The notes under the pieces were generated by a model, which did no database searches, was not told the origin of the DNA, and saw only the letters and a list, made by a program, of their open reading frames with translations. A stretch of DNA of 64,000 bases from an uncultured Eubacteriales bacterium (GTDB lineage Bacteria; Bacillota; Clostridia; Oscillospirales; Acutalibacteraceae): the NCBI GenBank assembly GCA_948527295.1, contig CAOSWK010000003.1:88479-152478 (forward strand), read 5' to 3'. Below, in pieces: positions 48,201 through 57,900 of this stretch. Positions within the stretch are counted from its first letter, which is position 1. Each line of letters begins with the position of its first letter. The position numbers and the translations under genes were made by a program.

Positions 48201-51200
48201 CAGTCATGCTTCCCGGTGCCGCATTTTGTGGCACTTCTGCTTCAATATTTTTAGTAGGTTCAATTTTAATATCTACACCATCAACATTAACGGGAGACTC
48301 AGCAACTGGAGTAATTTCAGGTTTAATATTCGGATTCACGGCAATCGGTGTTGTTATATCATTATTACCTTTATTGTTCTGTCCGTTATTTCCGTTGGCG
48401 TTTAAGTTTGGGTAAATCTTTAAATTAAAATTATCTGTTCCTTCTACAGGCTTAAGTGTTTTTATATCAGTAATTTCAATATCATTAATTTGATTAATTT
48501 GCAGTGCTCCATCATTGCCACTGCCTGCATTAGGGTTAAATGTGCTTGGCTGCATTATTCCTGAACTTTCTGATGTATTAAGTGATTGCATAACCCCTTC
48601 ACCAGGATCTCGGTCAGGGTTAACTTTAAAGGGCGTGTCTAACCTAGGTATATTTGAATCCTTTGTTATAAGATTTCTTTGAGCGTTGTTTTTTATGGAA
48701 TAATTGCTCTGTCCCTTCGGTGCCGCCTTTTGTGGCACTTCTGCTTCAGCCAAATTATAATAGTTTGAATCAATTTTTAAGACTGAGCCGTTGCTGTCTT
48801 CCATTGCTCTATATGAATCTGTATTCGGCAAAGCTACCGCAGTGCTTTTCGGCGCTACTGCATTAGAAGAGCCTGGATTAAATACAGCTACTTCCGTGCC
48901 AGGTTGAGTTATCGCCTCAGTGTTATTCCCTCCTAGATCTATATGTGGATTTTGTACTGCATCATTCAATTTTGGGGCACCCTTAACTGTATAGTCTACT
49001 TGCAGCGGGCTTTTTGGCGCTTCTGCTTTGCCACCATTATCCCTCAAAAAGGTTACACCTATTTCGTCATCCGTAAGTCTGCGATTCACGTCGGGTGTAC
49101 TGGTCGGCTGTATTTTTTTTATAGAGCGCGCAACAGCAGGTTTGCCATCAGGGTCCACTAATGCAGAGGTTTTTGCTAATTTTTCAATATTTGCTTGACT
49201 ATCTGGGATATTTACATTAGCCACTGCTGTGCTTGTCGATTTGCCAGGTTGAGTTATCGTCTCAGCGTTAGCCCGGTTAAGGGTTTCCTGTGTTGTTGGA
49301 CTATAAGTTCTAAATTCTTTATTCGCAGCGCTTTTTGGCGCTCCTCCCCTTTTTAATATATTTTTAATGGTATTCAAAAGTCCACTATTAGTTGATGTTT
49401 TCGTTGAAGTATTAGCATTATTCTCACCAAAAGCTGGCGGTACAGGTGCTGGATTTGGCGCAGGAGTAATAGGTGATGTAATATTAACACCCTCTGACTC
49501 TATTGCGTCTGCTTGATTGATATTTCCCGCAAGGTTAACAGTTTGCCCAGCATTAGACTTTCTGTTTGATTTCCCAAAAATTCTAGACTTTAATTCGGAA
49601 GCTCTTTGTTTAATTTTCTCGGGAGTAGATTTTTGACCATAACAAAAGTCTTTATAGCTCATAGGTTCTTCTCCACGTTGCTTTGCCCAATCTACATATG
49701 AAATATAGTCTTCTGGCATTGTCTGTTGGCTTGTGGAAAAGTTTTCAGGAGAAAGATCATAATCGTATATCATATTTTTAATGTTTAAATTTGTTGCAGG
49801 AGTTTTACCTAATGGGTCAAGATGTGTTGCGTTAGCAGGTGGTATTCCGGTATCTACTTGATTTGCATTTTCCGTTGGCCCGCCATTTCGCCAATTTTCA
49901 TAATAAGATTTTGCTTTTTTAGCAACTTCTGTTGCTGTAGAGGTTACTTTATTTACAGCACTTTCGAGTTTTGACCCTTCATACATAGCTTTTGCATTTT
50001 TCTTGACGTTTTCAATGCTTCCGCCTTCTCCCCAAAAAGTCACGTCCTCAAATAATCCTTTTTTTTCTGGTGCTTTAGATTCTTTTAGTTCTTGCTTTGG
50101 ATCATATACCTTCTTTTGTTCTATATCGTTAACCTTTCCCTTTATATCCGGTGAAGTTGCTTGGCGCCAGACATCACGATATGTTGGAAAATGAATAACT
50201 ACCTCACCCACTATAATAGCAACACTAAATAATGTAAGTCCTACGGCAGCCTTTCCGGTAGTAATTGTGGCACCTTTTATCTTGTCCCAAATAGAAAACT
50301 TCTGATTGCCAACGCCTTTTGCTTCCTCTGCTTCTCCCTGGTTGAAAATATTATTATCCGCTATTTTTAGCAATTCTCCAACTATACCTATTATTTCTTG
50401 AGGATCTCCTTTTGTTACTTTCACCTCAAACTTTTTCGTATCTTCGTCATAAAATTTATAACACAAATCATCTATATAGTGCAGTAATAAATCTTTACTT
50501 CTTGGATCTAAGCTTTCGAATCTATGCATGTATGGAGATAAAGCCTTAAGCAAATCCCCTAACTCAAGAACTTTGTTATCAAGCGCAAGGAGCCCTTCAT
50601 AATCATTTGTTGGTTTTACAATATTTTCATAATTAGGCTCAACTTTTTCTGAATAAAATTTCCATAGTTTCTGCTGGTTTTCTTTACTAATTTCACTATC
50701 ATCAAACAGTAAACCTAATTTATAGATTCCATCAGCCTTATCTTCAACACTTTCAAATAAAGCGATAGTGTCCAACATTAATCCTCTTTGGCCTTCAGCG
50801 TCTATATTTTCAAAATTGTCCAAATTGTTCAAAATGTGCTCAGCCAGCTCATCGTTAAAGTAGGCTCCGCTTTCAAAATCAAACCTTTCGTATTTTTGGT
50901 TCCCGCTTTTGAGCCCAATCTGCTTAAATGCTTCTAATTCTGTATCAGGTTTAACTTCAGCAACTACGTTATTTGTGCTAGAAGCTGTAAAATGATTATA
51001 AAGATCTCTCATCATGCGAAGATTTGGCTGAGATACAGTGTCCCAATCTTCTATAAAGTTATTTCCTGATAGATAAAGGGTGATACCATCTTTTTCAGTA
51101 CGTATTTGGCTTCCTACATGTATTATGTCAGCTTCTAGCTGAGCACGTGTTGCCTCGCTTACATACCTTAAGTCCGGTAATCCATTTGATGTTCTTGGCA

Positions 51201-53334
51201 AACTTCTCAAAAAATTAACTAAATGCTCGGCCTGACTAGTAACTGTTCTATTCCAAACATGCCACGATACATAATCAATAATACGTCCACCAACATATTC
51301 AACGTGTTTTGCTGCCCCTACAGCACCAGTATTAGAGAACTCAGCTGATTTCGCATTAATGTCTTCTACCTTGGTAACAGCTATTCCATCGAAAGTTTCA
51401 CCATTAAAATTGTTAGGCCCAAAAATTTGGGTACTATTATTTACACCTGAAGCATGTCCTCCAAAATTAGGTTCATTATCTCCCAAATAAACTACTGTTT
51501 TTATTTCCGAACTAGCAAACGCATTTTCTCCAATCTCGGATACACTACTTGAAATAATTAGATTATTTAAGAAACGAGATGCAAAAAATGCACCCTTGTC
51601 AATTGAAGTAACACCAGTTGGTATGGTGTAAGATGGGTCTGTTTTTCCTCCTGGATAACATAGCAATTTTGTTCCATCTTTAGAAAATAGCACACCATCA
51701 ATAGATTTAAATTCTGTGTTGTCTTCATTAACATTAATTGATTCCAACTGATGACAAGCTTTAAAGTAATCTGCATTCAGTTCTGTTAAACTAGCTGATA
51801 TATCTATAGAAGCCACAAAAGGAAACACAAAAAAGTTTTTTAATGAAGTAATACCTTCTTCTATAATTATTCTTTTTACACTATATTTTATTTCATCTGG
51901 GAAGGGCTCTTCATTATAGCCATATTCTTGTAACGGGCCTGTTCCCGAAATAGTAAAAGTTCCGTCTTCATCAAAAGACCATTTAGCCTTTTCGCCACAT
52001 TCGCCCGAATACAATATTTTTGCGGATTCTTTACTTTCTTCAGTTGAGGTTACAATTTTTTTAGATGTGTCCTCGTTCGTTGCTTTTGCGACCGGTTTTG
52101 CCACTTCATTTTTCTTCGCAGCAGACTTTATAGTTTCATCCTTTTTAGCTGTTGCTTCAGCAGTTTTATTTGCTGTTTTACCAGTGTCATCTTTCTTTAC
52201 TGCTGGTTTAGCAGTATCTGCTTTTTTTGTATCAGTTGTTACAGCTTTCGGATATATAATATGTCCAAAGTTTTCATGTGCAGCCATTTGCAATAGTAGT
52301 GATTCGTTTACAAAAGGTATTATCTTTCCACTTTTTCCTGCAGGTATTCCGCCTCTTATTTTTTTATTAAACTGTTTACCTTCAAAGCTAAATATTGTAC
52401 TATTTAAATATTGGGCAAGAACTTCCGCCTCGGTTATAGTAAATTGCTTTAATAATTTATAAGCCTTCTTATCTTTTGAGCTTTCTTTGTTAAGTTTCAA
52501 ACTTGTTCTATTTTTAAGATTTTTAACCAAATAATTTGCTTCATTAGCTGTTAATCGTTTGTTTTTTGAATCTTTAACGTCTGACTCATAGCCACCAACT
52601 TTTTCAGCATGTTCAGCTGTCTTTACAGCACCAGGAGCTTCTTTTGCCGCAGTATTTGCCTTTAGCGGCGCAACGTTTATTTGCGGTGCTGTCGGAGCGT
52701 TTTTTGCATTACTATTTGGCAAAACTACATTTTTATTTTGTATAACGTCTTTGCGATTTTTTTGCTCTGCTTCATTTGTTTCAGAGGCTTCATTATCATT
52801 ATGAGCAATGTTTCCACCAGCTTGAGCCTCATTTTCATTATTGTTTTCTTCACTTACATCTGTTTTTTGATCTGTCGTCGACATCTTATCAACAGCATTT
52901 TGGGCAGCAGAATTCACCTCATCTTGGTTATTACGTGAGTCTTCTCCGTTATTTTTTTCTGCTTTTCTTACCAAACTTTTGTTATCTTCTTGTTGTGGTA
53001 GATTCAAAAGATTCACAGCGGCACCAACCCCAAGCGATCCTAAGAACGTAACCAGTAAAGCTGCTGCAGTGTTTCGTGCAGATATTCCTCCGCTTACGTT
53101 TAACAGATCCTCCTCGCTTAGCGCAGACATTTGCTCATTAGCGTACTGCAAAAAGTCTTTTGCGGTAAAAATTATCCCATTCTTTTTTGCAAGTGGAACA
53201 ACATTATCCGCAATAATTTTTTCTTCGTTTCCCTCTTCTTTTTGCAACTTTTCGTTAATTAAAATTAGCTCTTTTTGTAATTTTTCGTTTGATTTTACCA
53301 AATTTAAAAACTTTTCCACATTTTTAATCGACAT
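45265..53334 (-). CDS. Giant Nif11-leader protein with BspA-type repeats and a repeated module
   Basis: The 2689-residue product begins with a Nif11/double-glycine leader (VEKFLNLVKSNEKLQKEL ... AKKNGIIFTAKDF ... SALSEEDLLNVSGG, Gly82-Gly83), at once followed by a hydrophobic, signal-peptide-like segment (about 88-111). A BspA-like leucine-rich block (about 440-625) contains CGEKAKWSFDEDGTFTISG and IDGVLFSKDGTKLLCYP. A module opening L-x-x-x-E-x-x-x-x-V-x-x-L-[KR] recurs at 52273-52554, 50995-51243, about 46456-46990, about 45880-46415 and at the C-terminus (45268-45570). Between are Pro/Thr/Asn-rich linkers and two more hydrophobic stretches (near 50260 and 47110). The ATG at 53334 follows AGAAGGG; the frame is open 24 bases upstream. 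Function unknown; surface or secreted protein likely. Confidence 0.8.
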   Translation of the reverse strand: MSIKNVEKFLNLVKSNEKLQKELILINEKLQKEEGNEEKIIADNVVPLAKKNGIIFTAKDFLQYANEQMSALSEEDLLNVSGGISARNTAAALLVTFLGSLGVGAAVNLLNLPQQEDNKSLVRKAEKNNGEDSRNNQDEVNSAAQNAVDKMSTTDQKTDVSEENNNENEAQAGGNIAHNDNEASETNEAEQKNRKDVIQNKNVVLPNSNAKNAPTAPQINVAPLKANTAAKEAPGAVKTAEHAEKVGGYESDVKDSKNKRLTANEANYLVKNLKNRTSLKLNKESSKDKKAYKLLKQFTITEAEVLAQYLNSTIFSFEGKQFNKKIRGGIPAGKSGKIIPFVNESLLLQMAAHENFGHIIYPKAVTTDTKKADTAKPAVKKDDTGKTANKTAEATAKKDETIKSAAKKNEVAKPVAKATNEDTSKKIVTSTEESKESAKILYSGECGEKAKWSFDEDGTFTISGTGPLQEYGYNEEPFPDEIKYSVKRIIIEEGITSLKNFFVFPFVASIDISASLTELNADYFKACHQLESINVNEDNTEFKSIDGVLFSKDGTKLLCYPGGKTDPSYTIPTGVTSIDKGAFFASRFLNNLIISSSVSEIGENAFASSEIKTVVYLGDNEPNFGGHASGVNNSTQIFGPNNFNGETFDGIAVTKVEDINAKSAEFSNTGAVGAAKHVEYVGGRIIDYVSWHVWNRTVTSQAEHLVNFLRSLPRTSNGLPDLRYVSEATRAQLEADIIHVGSQIRTEKDGITLYLSGNNFIEDWDTVSQPNLRMMRDLYNHFTASSTNNVVAEVKPDTELEAFKQIGLKSGNQKYERFDFESGAYFNDELAEHILNNLDNFENIDAEGQRGLMLDTIALFESVEDKADGIYKLGLLFDDSEISKENQQKLWKFYSEKVEPNYENIVKPTNDYEGLLALDNKVLELGDLLKALSPYMHRFESLDPRSKDLLLHYIDDLCYKFYDEDTKKFEVKVTKGDPQEIIGIVGELLKIADNNIFNQGEAEEAKGVGNQKFSIWDKIKGATITTGKAAVGLTLFSVAIIVGEVVIHFPTYRDVWRQATSPDIKGKVNDIEQKKVYDPKQELKESKAPEKKGLFEDVTFWGEGGSIENVKKNAKAMYEGSKLESAVNKVTSTATEVAKKAKSYYENWRNGGPTENANQVDTGIPPANATHLDPLGKTPATNLNIKNMIYDYDLSPENFSTSQQTMPEDYISYVDWAKQRGEEPMSYKDFCYGQKSTPEKIKQRASELKSRIFGKSNRKSNAGQTVNLAGNINQADAIESEGVNITSPITPAPNPAPVPPAFGENNANTSTKTSTNSGLLNTIKNILKRGGAPKSAANKEFRTYSPTTQETLNRANAETITQPGKSTSTAVANVNIPDSQANIEKLAKTSALVDPDGKPAVARSIKKIQPTSTPDVNRRLTDDEIGVTFLRDNGGKAEAPKSPLQVDYTVKGAPKLNDAVQNPHIDLGGNNTEAITQPGTEVAVFNPGSSNAVAPKSTAVALPNTDSYRAMEDSNGSVLKIDSNYYNLAEAEVPQKAAPKGQSNYSIKNNAQRNLITKDSNIPRLDTPFKVNPDRDPGEGVMQSLNTSESSGIMQPSTFNPNAGSGNDGALQINQINDIEITDIKTLKPVEGTDNFNLKIYPNLNANGNNGQNNKGNNDITTPIAVNPNIKPEITPVAESPVNVDGVDIKIEPTKNIEAEVPQNAAPGSMTGYSTSNWSEENYIKLGNRDSEIAKNSNKAEAPKSTLTPKEDANAAKIFNEYTSTGSIQVDAPHDDANAKTPSDLPPMTPEEVKKSLPKPVSKSEEFGTTSNTTPVDAPHHDYVTAKTPSDLPPMTPEEVQKILDQTVPTTEKKNTNKGKGLEIPGLDTPFEVTPDRGPGEGAIQLPNAEVKSAIEKTIDTSKLPLKNFKGTTKIDSTNSTGGSARDMNLKVEPNYYNPPRSENFFTKWYNRLFSKWYNRLFSKSEAKNDATSSFVPVENNNVENSNNTTLLNVNVGKKSADKFEEGLMKFGEKLEVPGTNFTKVKKVTNTSRKTAPKPQPGPTPVPRTSNTTLKDEVKKYFSDHPGVTATGAALVTGIVGAAVYGATKSAKSAAQPGDGNNNQNGGQDNGNNNQNENNLLDFGEAGDSENLNAQEIHVFAKGLRKVELDKFIDAMCGEDGKLDEEKEEYKRLCNIRVNCEINDAGVILYGHTLSEENATTFIDYGNKLFSWGYKEGNSIKCAILNESAQDFLSEYGIKKLKACVAELRQKINNGETGKLPEFLKEKIEKFANDAEEIIEDREKKAAAASDGSVDQDGGQDDDNNNQNENSLFDFGESVDSKNLNAEEIHAFAEHLRNNFKLNNFLSLAKQTDKKKLDDFKADFDFTKDGVTWNGYAVEEDDALTLIDYTKKALYSFYEKGNSIKCAIFTENVQEFLDACKRNKGDDGDDNDNIETLEAFVAELQKKNDSGEVAKLPDFLAARVVILLDAANKFIKDKKREAAAAPADEDGGEDAAPAGGAEEAAQPHPAPAPAPEPAAEKKEELAAAGEGGEEKLVQQPESKKRRKNRNKGKNKNKGNVSAAPKEQPDEDLDDDAGSDVAAAQEAPPLTYEEAIGLVNFLKARKNLHLAPNKNRSQLALLERFVRTNLKELRKKNEKKDKKKNETTVFSFNGIPFNEKVEDNVPQKGKTGSQILQEAANANADLINES
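47444..47491 (-). repeat. 24-bp exact tandem duplication inside the giant gene
   Basis: Two identical 24-base copies side by side encode WYNRLFSK twice. The exact identity suggests a recent slippage or unequal exchange. Confidence 0.9.
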
Positions 53335-53387
53335 TATAAACCCTTCTTTCCTCAACATTCCTTAATTTATGTTATTTAAATATATTT

Positions 53388-53416
53388 ATACTATCATAAA
53401 AAAATATTTTTGTCAA
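53388..53416 (-). promoter_or_regulatory. Promoter of the larger giant gene
   Basis: On the minus strand TTGACA (53411-53416), a 17-base AT-rich spacer, then TAGTAT (53388-53393). The start codon lies 54 bases downstream. The other giant gene has a very similar promoter. Confidence 0.7.
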
Positions 53417-53435
53417 GTTTTTATAACAAAATAAT

Positions 53436-53467
53436 AAAAACCGAAAGAAATTAATAAATCCTTTCGG
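53436..53467 (-). terminator. Terminator downstream of tcdA
   Basis: CCGAAAG (53461-53467 read on the minus strand) pairs with CTTTCGG (53441-53447), followed by TTTTTATT. It lies about 200 bases after the tcdA stop and just before the giant gene's promoter. The 200 bases between (53468-53670) hold no convincing gene. Confidence 0.75.
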
Positions 53468-53670
53468 CTGTTTCATCATACATACTAATTTGTTTTTATA
53501 TTCGTAACGCGACACTAAAAATTTTAGCATTATACTCAAAATTTTCCTTTGCTAAATTTTTTAAATGTTCAAAAAACAAGTTATTTGGCTATTACGCAAA
53601 CAGTTAGCTCATCTCGTTCAGTTTGCTACGCAAATCTTTATAGTTTTAATCCAATTACAGTCAACTCTTG

Positions 53671-54378
53671 TCATCTAGATATAATGTCTTTAACCACTTC
53701 ATTGGCAAGGATCAACCCTGCAACGGGCGGCACAAATGGCGTACTTCCAAAAATCTTTTTGTCTTCTAAATTCACATTATAGCTTGCTACGTCCGGAGCA
53801 ATCGGCTTTTCCTTTGAATATACCACTTTTAGAGAGCTTATCCCTCTTTTCCTCAGTTCCGTCCGCACCACACGGCACACAGGGCAAACGCTAGTTTTAA
53901 AAATGTCTGCAATTTCTAGCGCAGTAGGGTCTAGTTTGTTGGCAGTCCCCATCGCACTTATTATCGGGATGCTCCGTTGAGAGCACTCCTCCACCAAAGC
54001 TATTTTGGCCGAGATAGTGTCAATTGCATCGACCACATAATCACAACTATCAATAATCGTTTGATTGCTGTCCTTCGAGTAAAAGATTTTGTGTGTAACA
54101 ACGGTTGCACTCGGGTTTATATCTAAAATCCGGGTCTTGGTCACAAGCACCTTGCCTTGCCCAATCGTACTGTGAAGTGCAATAATTTGCCGATTTATAT
54201 TGGTTGCATCTATAACGTCATTGTCGACCAACACAAAACTGCCCACTCCAGCTCTGGCCAGCCCTTCGGCCACATAGGAGCCCACTCCGCCTAAGCCAAA
54301 TATCGCTACAGTGGCAGCATGAAGTTTTTTTACGGCATCTTTGCCCAACAACAGTCTAGTTCGCGCAAATTGGTCCAT
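53671..54378 (-). CDS. tcdA: tRNA threonylcarbamoyladenosine dehydratase
   Basis: TcdA cyclises t6A37 of tRNAs to ct6A using ATP. The 235-residue protein is an E1/ThiF-like enzyme with GLGGVGSYVAEGLARAGVGSFVLVDNDVID, TNINRQIIAL, DAIDTISAKIALVEECS and a CPVCRVVRTELRK motif. AAGAGA precedes the ATG by 7 nt. It lies between the two giant genes and next to a divergent tRNA-Leu. Confidence 0.94.
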   Translation of the reverse strand: MDQFARTRLLLGKDAVKKLHAATVAIFGLGGVGSYVAEGLARAGVGSFVLVDNDVIDATNINRQIIALHSTIGQGKVLVTKTRILDINPSATVVTHKIFYSKDSNQTIIDSCDYVVDAIDTISAKIALVEECSQRSIPIISAMGTANKLDPTALEIADIFKTSVCPVCRVVRTELRKRGISSLKVVYSKEKPIAPDVASYNVNLEDKKIFGSTPFVPPVAGLILANEVVKDIISR

Positions 54379-54484
54379 TTGTATTTCTCTTTTCTAAGCT
54401 AATTTTATGCCTTTATATTTTATCACAAAGCCCTGCCCAAAACCAGTTCTCGTGATCTCTAAAATTAAACTTTCGTGTTCCCTA

Positions 54485-54513
54485 TTGATTTTATTCGCTT
54501 CGTGTGGTACAAT
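54485..54513 (+). promoter_or_regulatory. Promoter of tRNA-Leu
   Basis: TTGATT (54485-54490), 17 bases ending TGG, then TACAAT (54508-54513), 20 bases before the tRNA 5' end. Confidence 0.7.
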
Positions 54514-54533
54514 ATCTCCGTCGATGCAGATGC

Positions 54534-54620
54534 GCTGATGTGGTGGAATAGGCAGACACAAGGGACTTAAAATCCCTCGGTAGCGATACCGTGCCGGTTC
54601 AAGTCCGGCCATCAGCACCA
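54534..54620 (+). tRNA. tRNA-Leu (TAA), CCA encoded
   Basis: An 87-base class II tRNA. The acceptor GCTGATG pairs with CATCAGC, the anticodon loop CTTAAAA gives anticodon TAA, a long variable arm follows (CTCGGTAGCGATACCG) and the T loop is GGTTCAAGTCC. The CCA end is encoded at 54618-54620. It is followed immediately by copy A of the 26-bp repeat. Confidence 0.97.
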
Positions 54621-54644
54621 TATTTTCACTGACTATTGATACAA
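54620..54644 (+). repeat. 26-bp intergenic repeat, copy A
   Basis: The segment runs ATATTTT ... CTATTGATACAA and directly abuts the 3' end of tRNA-Leu. It matches copies B (60840-60865) and C (63717-63742) at about 20 of 26 positions. The rest of the 350-base gap up to 54971 is AT-rich and holds the hairpin at 54855-54895. Confidence 0.6.
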
Positions 54645-54854
54645 ATCCCAGTATTTTGCACGTTATTTGCATTTATTTTTGTTTATAGTTTGACTTTAAA
54701 AAACCCTTGATAACCAAATCAGTATGAGTAAGTTATAAAATGTGAGATTTTAATTGAATAAATTATATTTCTATGCGCATTTTCAATGTTCATAATACTT
54801 AGCCTTATAATATGATTTTAAATATTTTTTTAACAATCTGCTCACTAATTTTAG

Positions 54855-54895
54855 AAGGCCCATTTGCTAATTAAAAGTTTTAGCAGATGGACCTT
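54855..54895. terminator. Long hairpin between tRNA-Leu and the second giant gene
   Basis: 54855-54870 and 54880-54895 form a 16-bp stem with two mismatches or wobbles around a 9-base loop. CCTTTTCAAATTT follows on the plus strand; the minus-strand side has few T residues. It may end the second giant gene's transcript, read-through from tRNA-Leu, or both. Confidence 0.55.
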
Positions 54896-54971
54896 TTCAA
54901 ATTTAATTAATAAATTTTTAACTTATTGGTTTGGGCTCGGTATGCTGTCTCGCATTAACTTAGGATTTATA

Positions 54972-57900
54972 TTATTGGGGCATTTTAATTATTTTTACAT
55001 TATCGGGAAATGCCCCATCTTCAATTTTTTGAACACTAGGCGGAAGCACTATGGCAGAAAGAGCTGAGCAATCGTTAAACATCTCTTTGGGGATTGTTTT
55101 TAATTGATGGTTATCGCCTGAAAAAGTAACATATGACAAAGAATGACATTGCTTAAACGCTCTATTTCCAATTGTCTTTACACTGGAAGGAATTTCTATA
55201 GACTCCATTTCATCACAGCAGTTAAAAAACGCAGAGTCTCCAATTGTTTGTACACTAGAAGGAATATTTATAGATTTAAGACTAGTGCAATTACTAAACG
55301 TGTGTTCACCAATTTCTGTTACACCGGTGCCTAATTTTACAGTTTTCAATTCTGTACAGCCCCAAAAAGCAGCAAGGCCGATTTTTGTTACGCTATTCGC
55401 TATCTCTACTTCTTTTAAGTTCGGACAACATTTGGTAAACATACCACCACCAACTTCCCCTTTCCCATCAGCAATCCCAGTGATTCCCTCTTGAATAATA
55501 ATCTTTTTAATATCGTAGCCAGTATGCCATGGCCTTTTTCCATCTTTAAACGCACAAGTGCCTCTTTCAAAATCAATTATTCCACTACCAGAAAAAATTA
55601 AATCACCTGTTTCTTTGTAAAATTGCCAAAAGACATCTGTACCAGAAATATTATGTTTTTTAGCATTTTTATCAGATTGTGCTTCTTTCTGAGCGTTTCT
55701 TTGGTTGATCATAGAAGATTTATTATCCTGAACCTCTTCTTCATCGTCAAACGAGTCATCATCATCGCTATCATCAATAGTTTCCTCTGCCTTATTTTTC
55801 TCTACTTTATTTTTATCTGTCTTCTTAGCAGTAAGGCTCTTTCCTGGTTTTTTCTTAATGAGCTTTCTTTTTTTGTTTGATGATTTTTCTTCCTTTGAGC
55901 TCTTTTCATCATTATTATCTGCAATATCTTCGTCTTCTTCATTTTTATTTAAATTAATATCGTCATCAATACCGCCGCTCTTATTCGCTTTAATATTTTT
56001 CCTTGTTCCTCCTCTAGTAGGAGTAGAACCGTTTCTTCCTCCTCTACCTCTGCCTCTGCCCCTTTGCTTAACTCGTGTTTTTTTACTATTTTTATCCTTT
56101 TTGGACTCTTTCTTAACATTGTTTGTAGTAGAATCATCGTCATCATCAATGTTTGCGGTTGAAATAGGTGCTGCCTCTTTTTCTTCAACATCATCTACTA
56201 TGTCTTCTTCAACGTATGTTGTGGGCAGATCAGGGATAGCATTCGTGTTTATTTGCGCACACCCTTTAAATGCGTCTTTGCCAATTGCCTTCAAACTTTT
56301 TGGGAAATTTATTCCACGTTTTCCTGATATTCCATATTTGACTAGGGCTTTGCAACCGTTAAAGGCGTTATTTCCAATTACTTGCAAGCCCTCTGGAAGG
56401 TGTACATGGCCTAAGCCTTTACAACCCTCAAATGTGCCGTCTGAGATCTTCCTCACAGCACGAGGAATAGATACAGATCCTATGCCGCTTCCAGCAAAAG
56501 CTTTGGCTCCAATCTCAATTACGGTTGGAGGCATAGGTACGGCTCTAAGATTTTTGCTACCGGCAAAAGCGCTAGCTTCAATTTTTGTTACACCCATTGG
56601 GACAAAAAATACTTCGTCCGGTTTAGCCATGGGGTAGCGTTCTATCGTTTGTCCATCTTTAGAATAAAGCACACCGTCTACAGATGTATAGTCCTGGTTA
56701 TTACTGTCAACTTCAATTGCTTGCAAGTACGAAAAATCTGCAAATATATCGTCTTCTATATACTTTACGTCTTTGCCTAAAGTTATCTTTTTTACAAAGG
56801 GAGCAACTTTATCAAAGTCATCTTCATTTTCATAAAATTTATCAATCTCTTCGTTACTATTAAACTGCAGATTAAAGTAGAGATCCATCATTCTATTTTC
56901 AATCGAAATTAAGCTGACTGGAATGTTTATAGAAAGATTTTTTGCACAACCTTTAAAGGCATTTTGTTCAATTTCTTTTACTCCATTTTCTAGCGTTACT
57001 TCTGTCAGCTGGCTGCATCCATAAAAAGCTAATCGCCCAATTTTGGTTACGTTTCCTGGGACAGTAATATGTCCTATCTTTCCCTGTGGGCAACAAGCCA
57101 AAGTTAAGTCTTGCTCATCTTTAAAAACAAGCATTCCATCAACAGCTTCAAACTTTTCATTTTCTTCTGCAACTGCAAATTCTTTTAAATTTTTGAAATT
57201 TACCAAATTATTAATGTCAAAACTTGTTACGTCTTTGCCTAAAATTATTTTATTAATCTGGTCACAATTTTTGAATCCACCTTGAAAACTAGCAACAGCA
57301 GCATCACTGTTAAGAGCCACTTCTGTTAAATTATCACAATTATAAAAAGCGTAGTCCCCAAAGGACATAACACTAGCTGGGATAGATATTTTAGTTAAAC
57401 CTGCGCAGTATTTGAAAGCGCTATTCTCAAGAGAGACTAGCTTACCTGGGAGTTTTACATTGGTCAAACTTTTACAATTTTCAAAGGCGCTGTATTTAAT
57501 TTCTTTTAGGCTTTGAGGCAAATTGATATTAACCAAATTGACGCAGCCATTAAACGCTCGTGGCCCAACTATTTTAAGACTTCCCGGTAAGCTGACTTTA
57601 TCTAGATTTTCACAATCATAAAACGCATATGCAGAGATTTCTGTTATGCCCTCTGATATATTAATTTCTTTTATGATTTCATTCCTTGGATACCAAAGAG
57701 ATTCCCTTTGATCATCATCGAACTCTGGCATTGGTCCGCTACCAGAAATATTCAATATGCCATCATCAGTTAGTTTCCAAGAAAAACTGTTTTCAGTTTT
57801 AGTTGCGCTATCTTTAGCTTTTTCCTTGGTTTCCTTTGGCTGAGCGGCTTTATTATTGCTGCTTGGAGCATTATTGTTGCTCTCCTCTGGCATTGCCGCT

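Noticed and set aside
54976..55020. GGGGCATTT/AAATGCCCC inverted repeat at the end of the second giant gene
   Set aside because: It lies inside the last codons and is not followed by a T run, so it is not called as a terminator.
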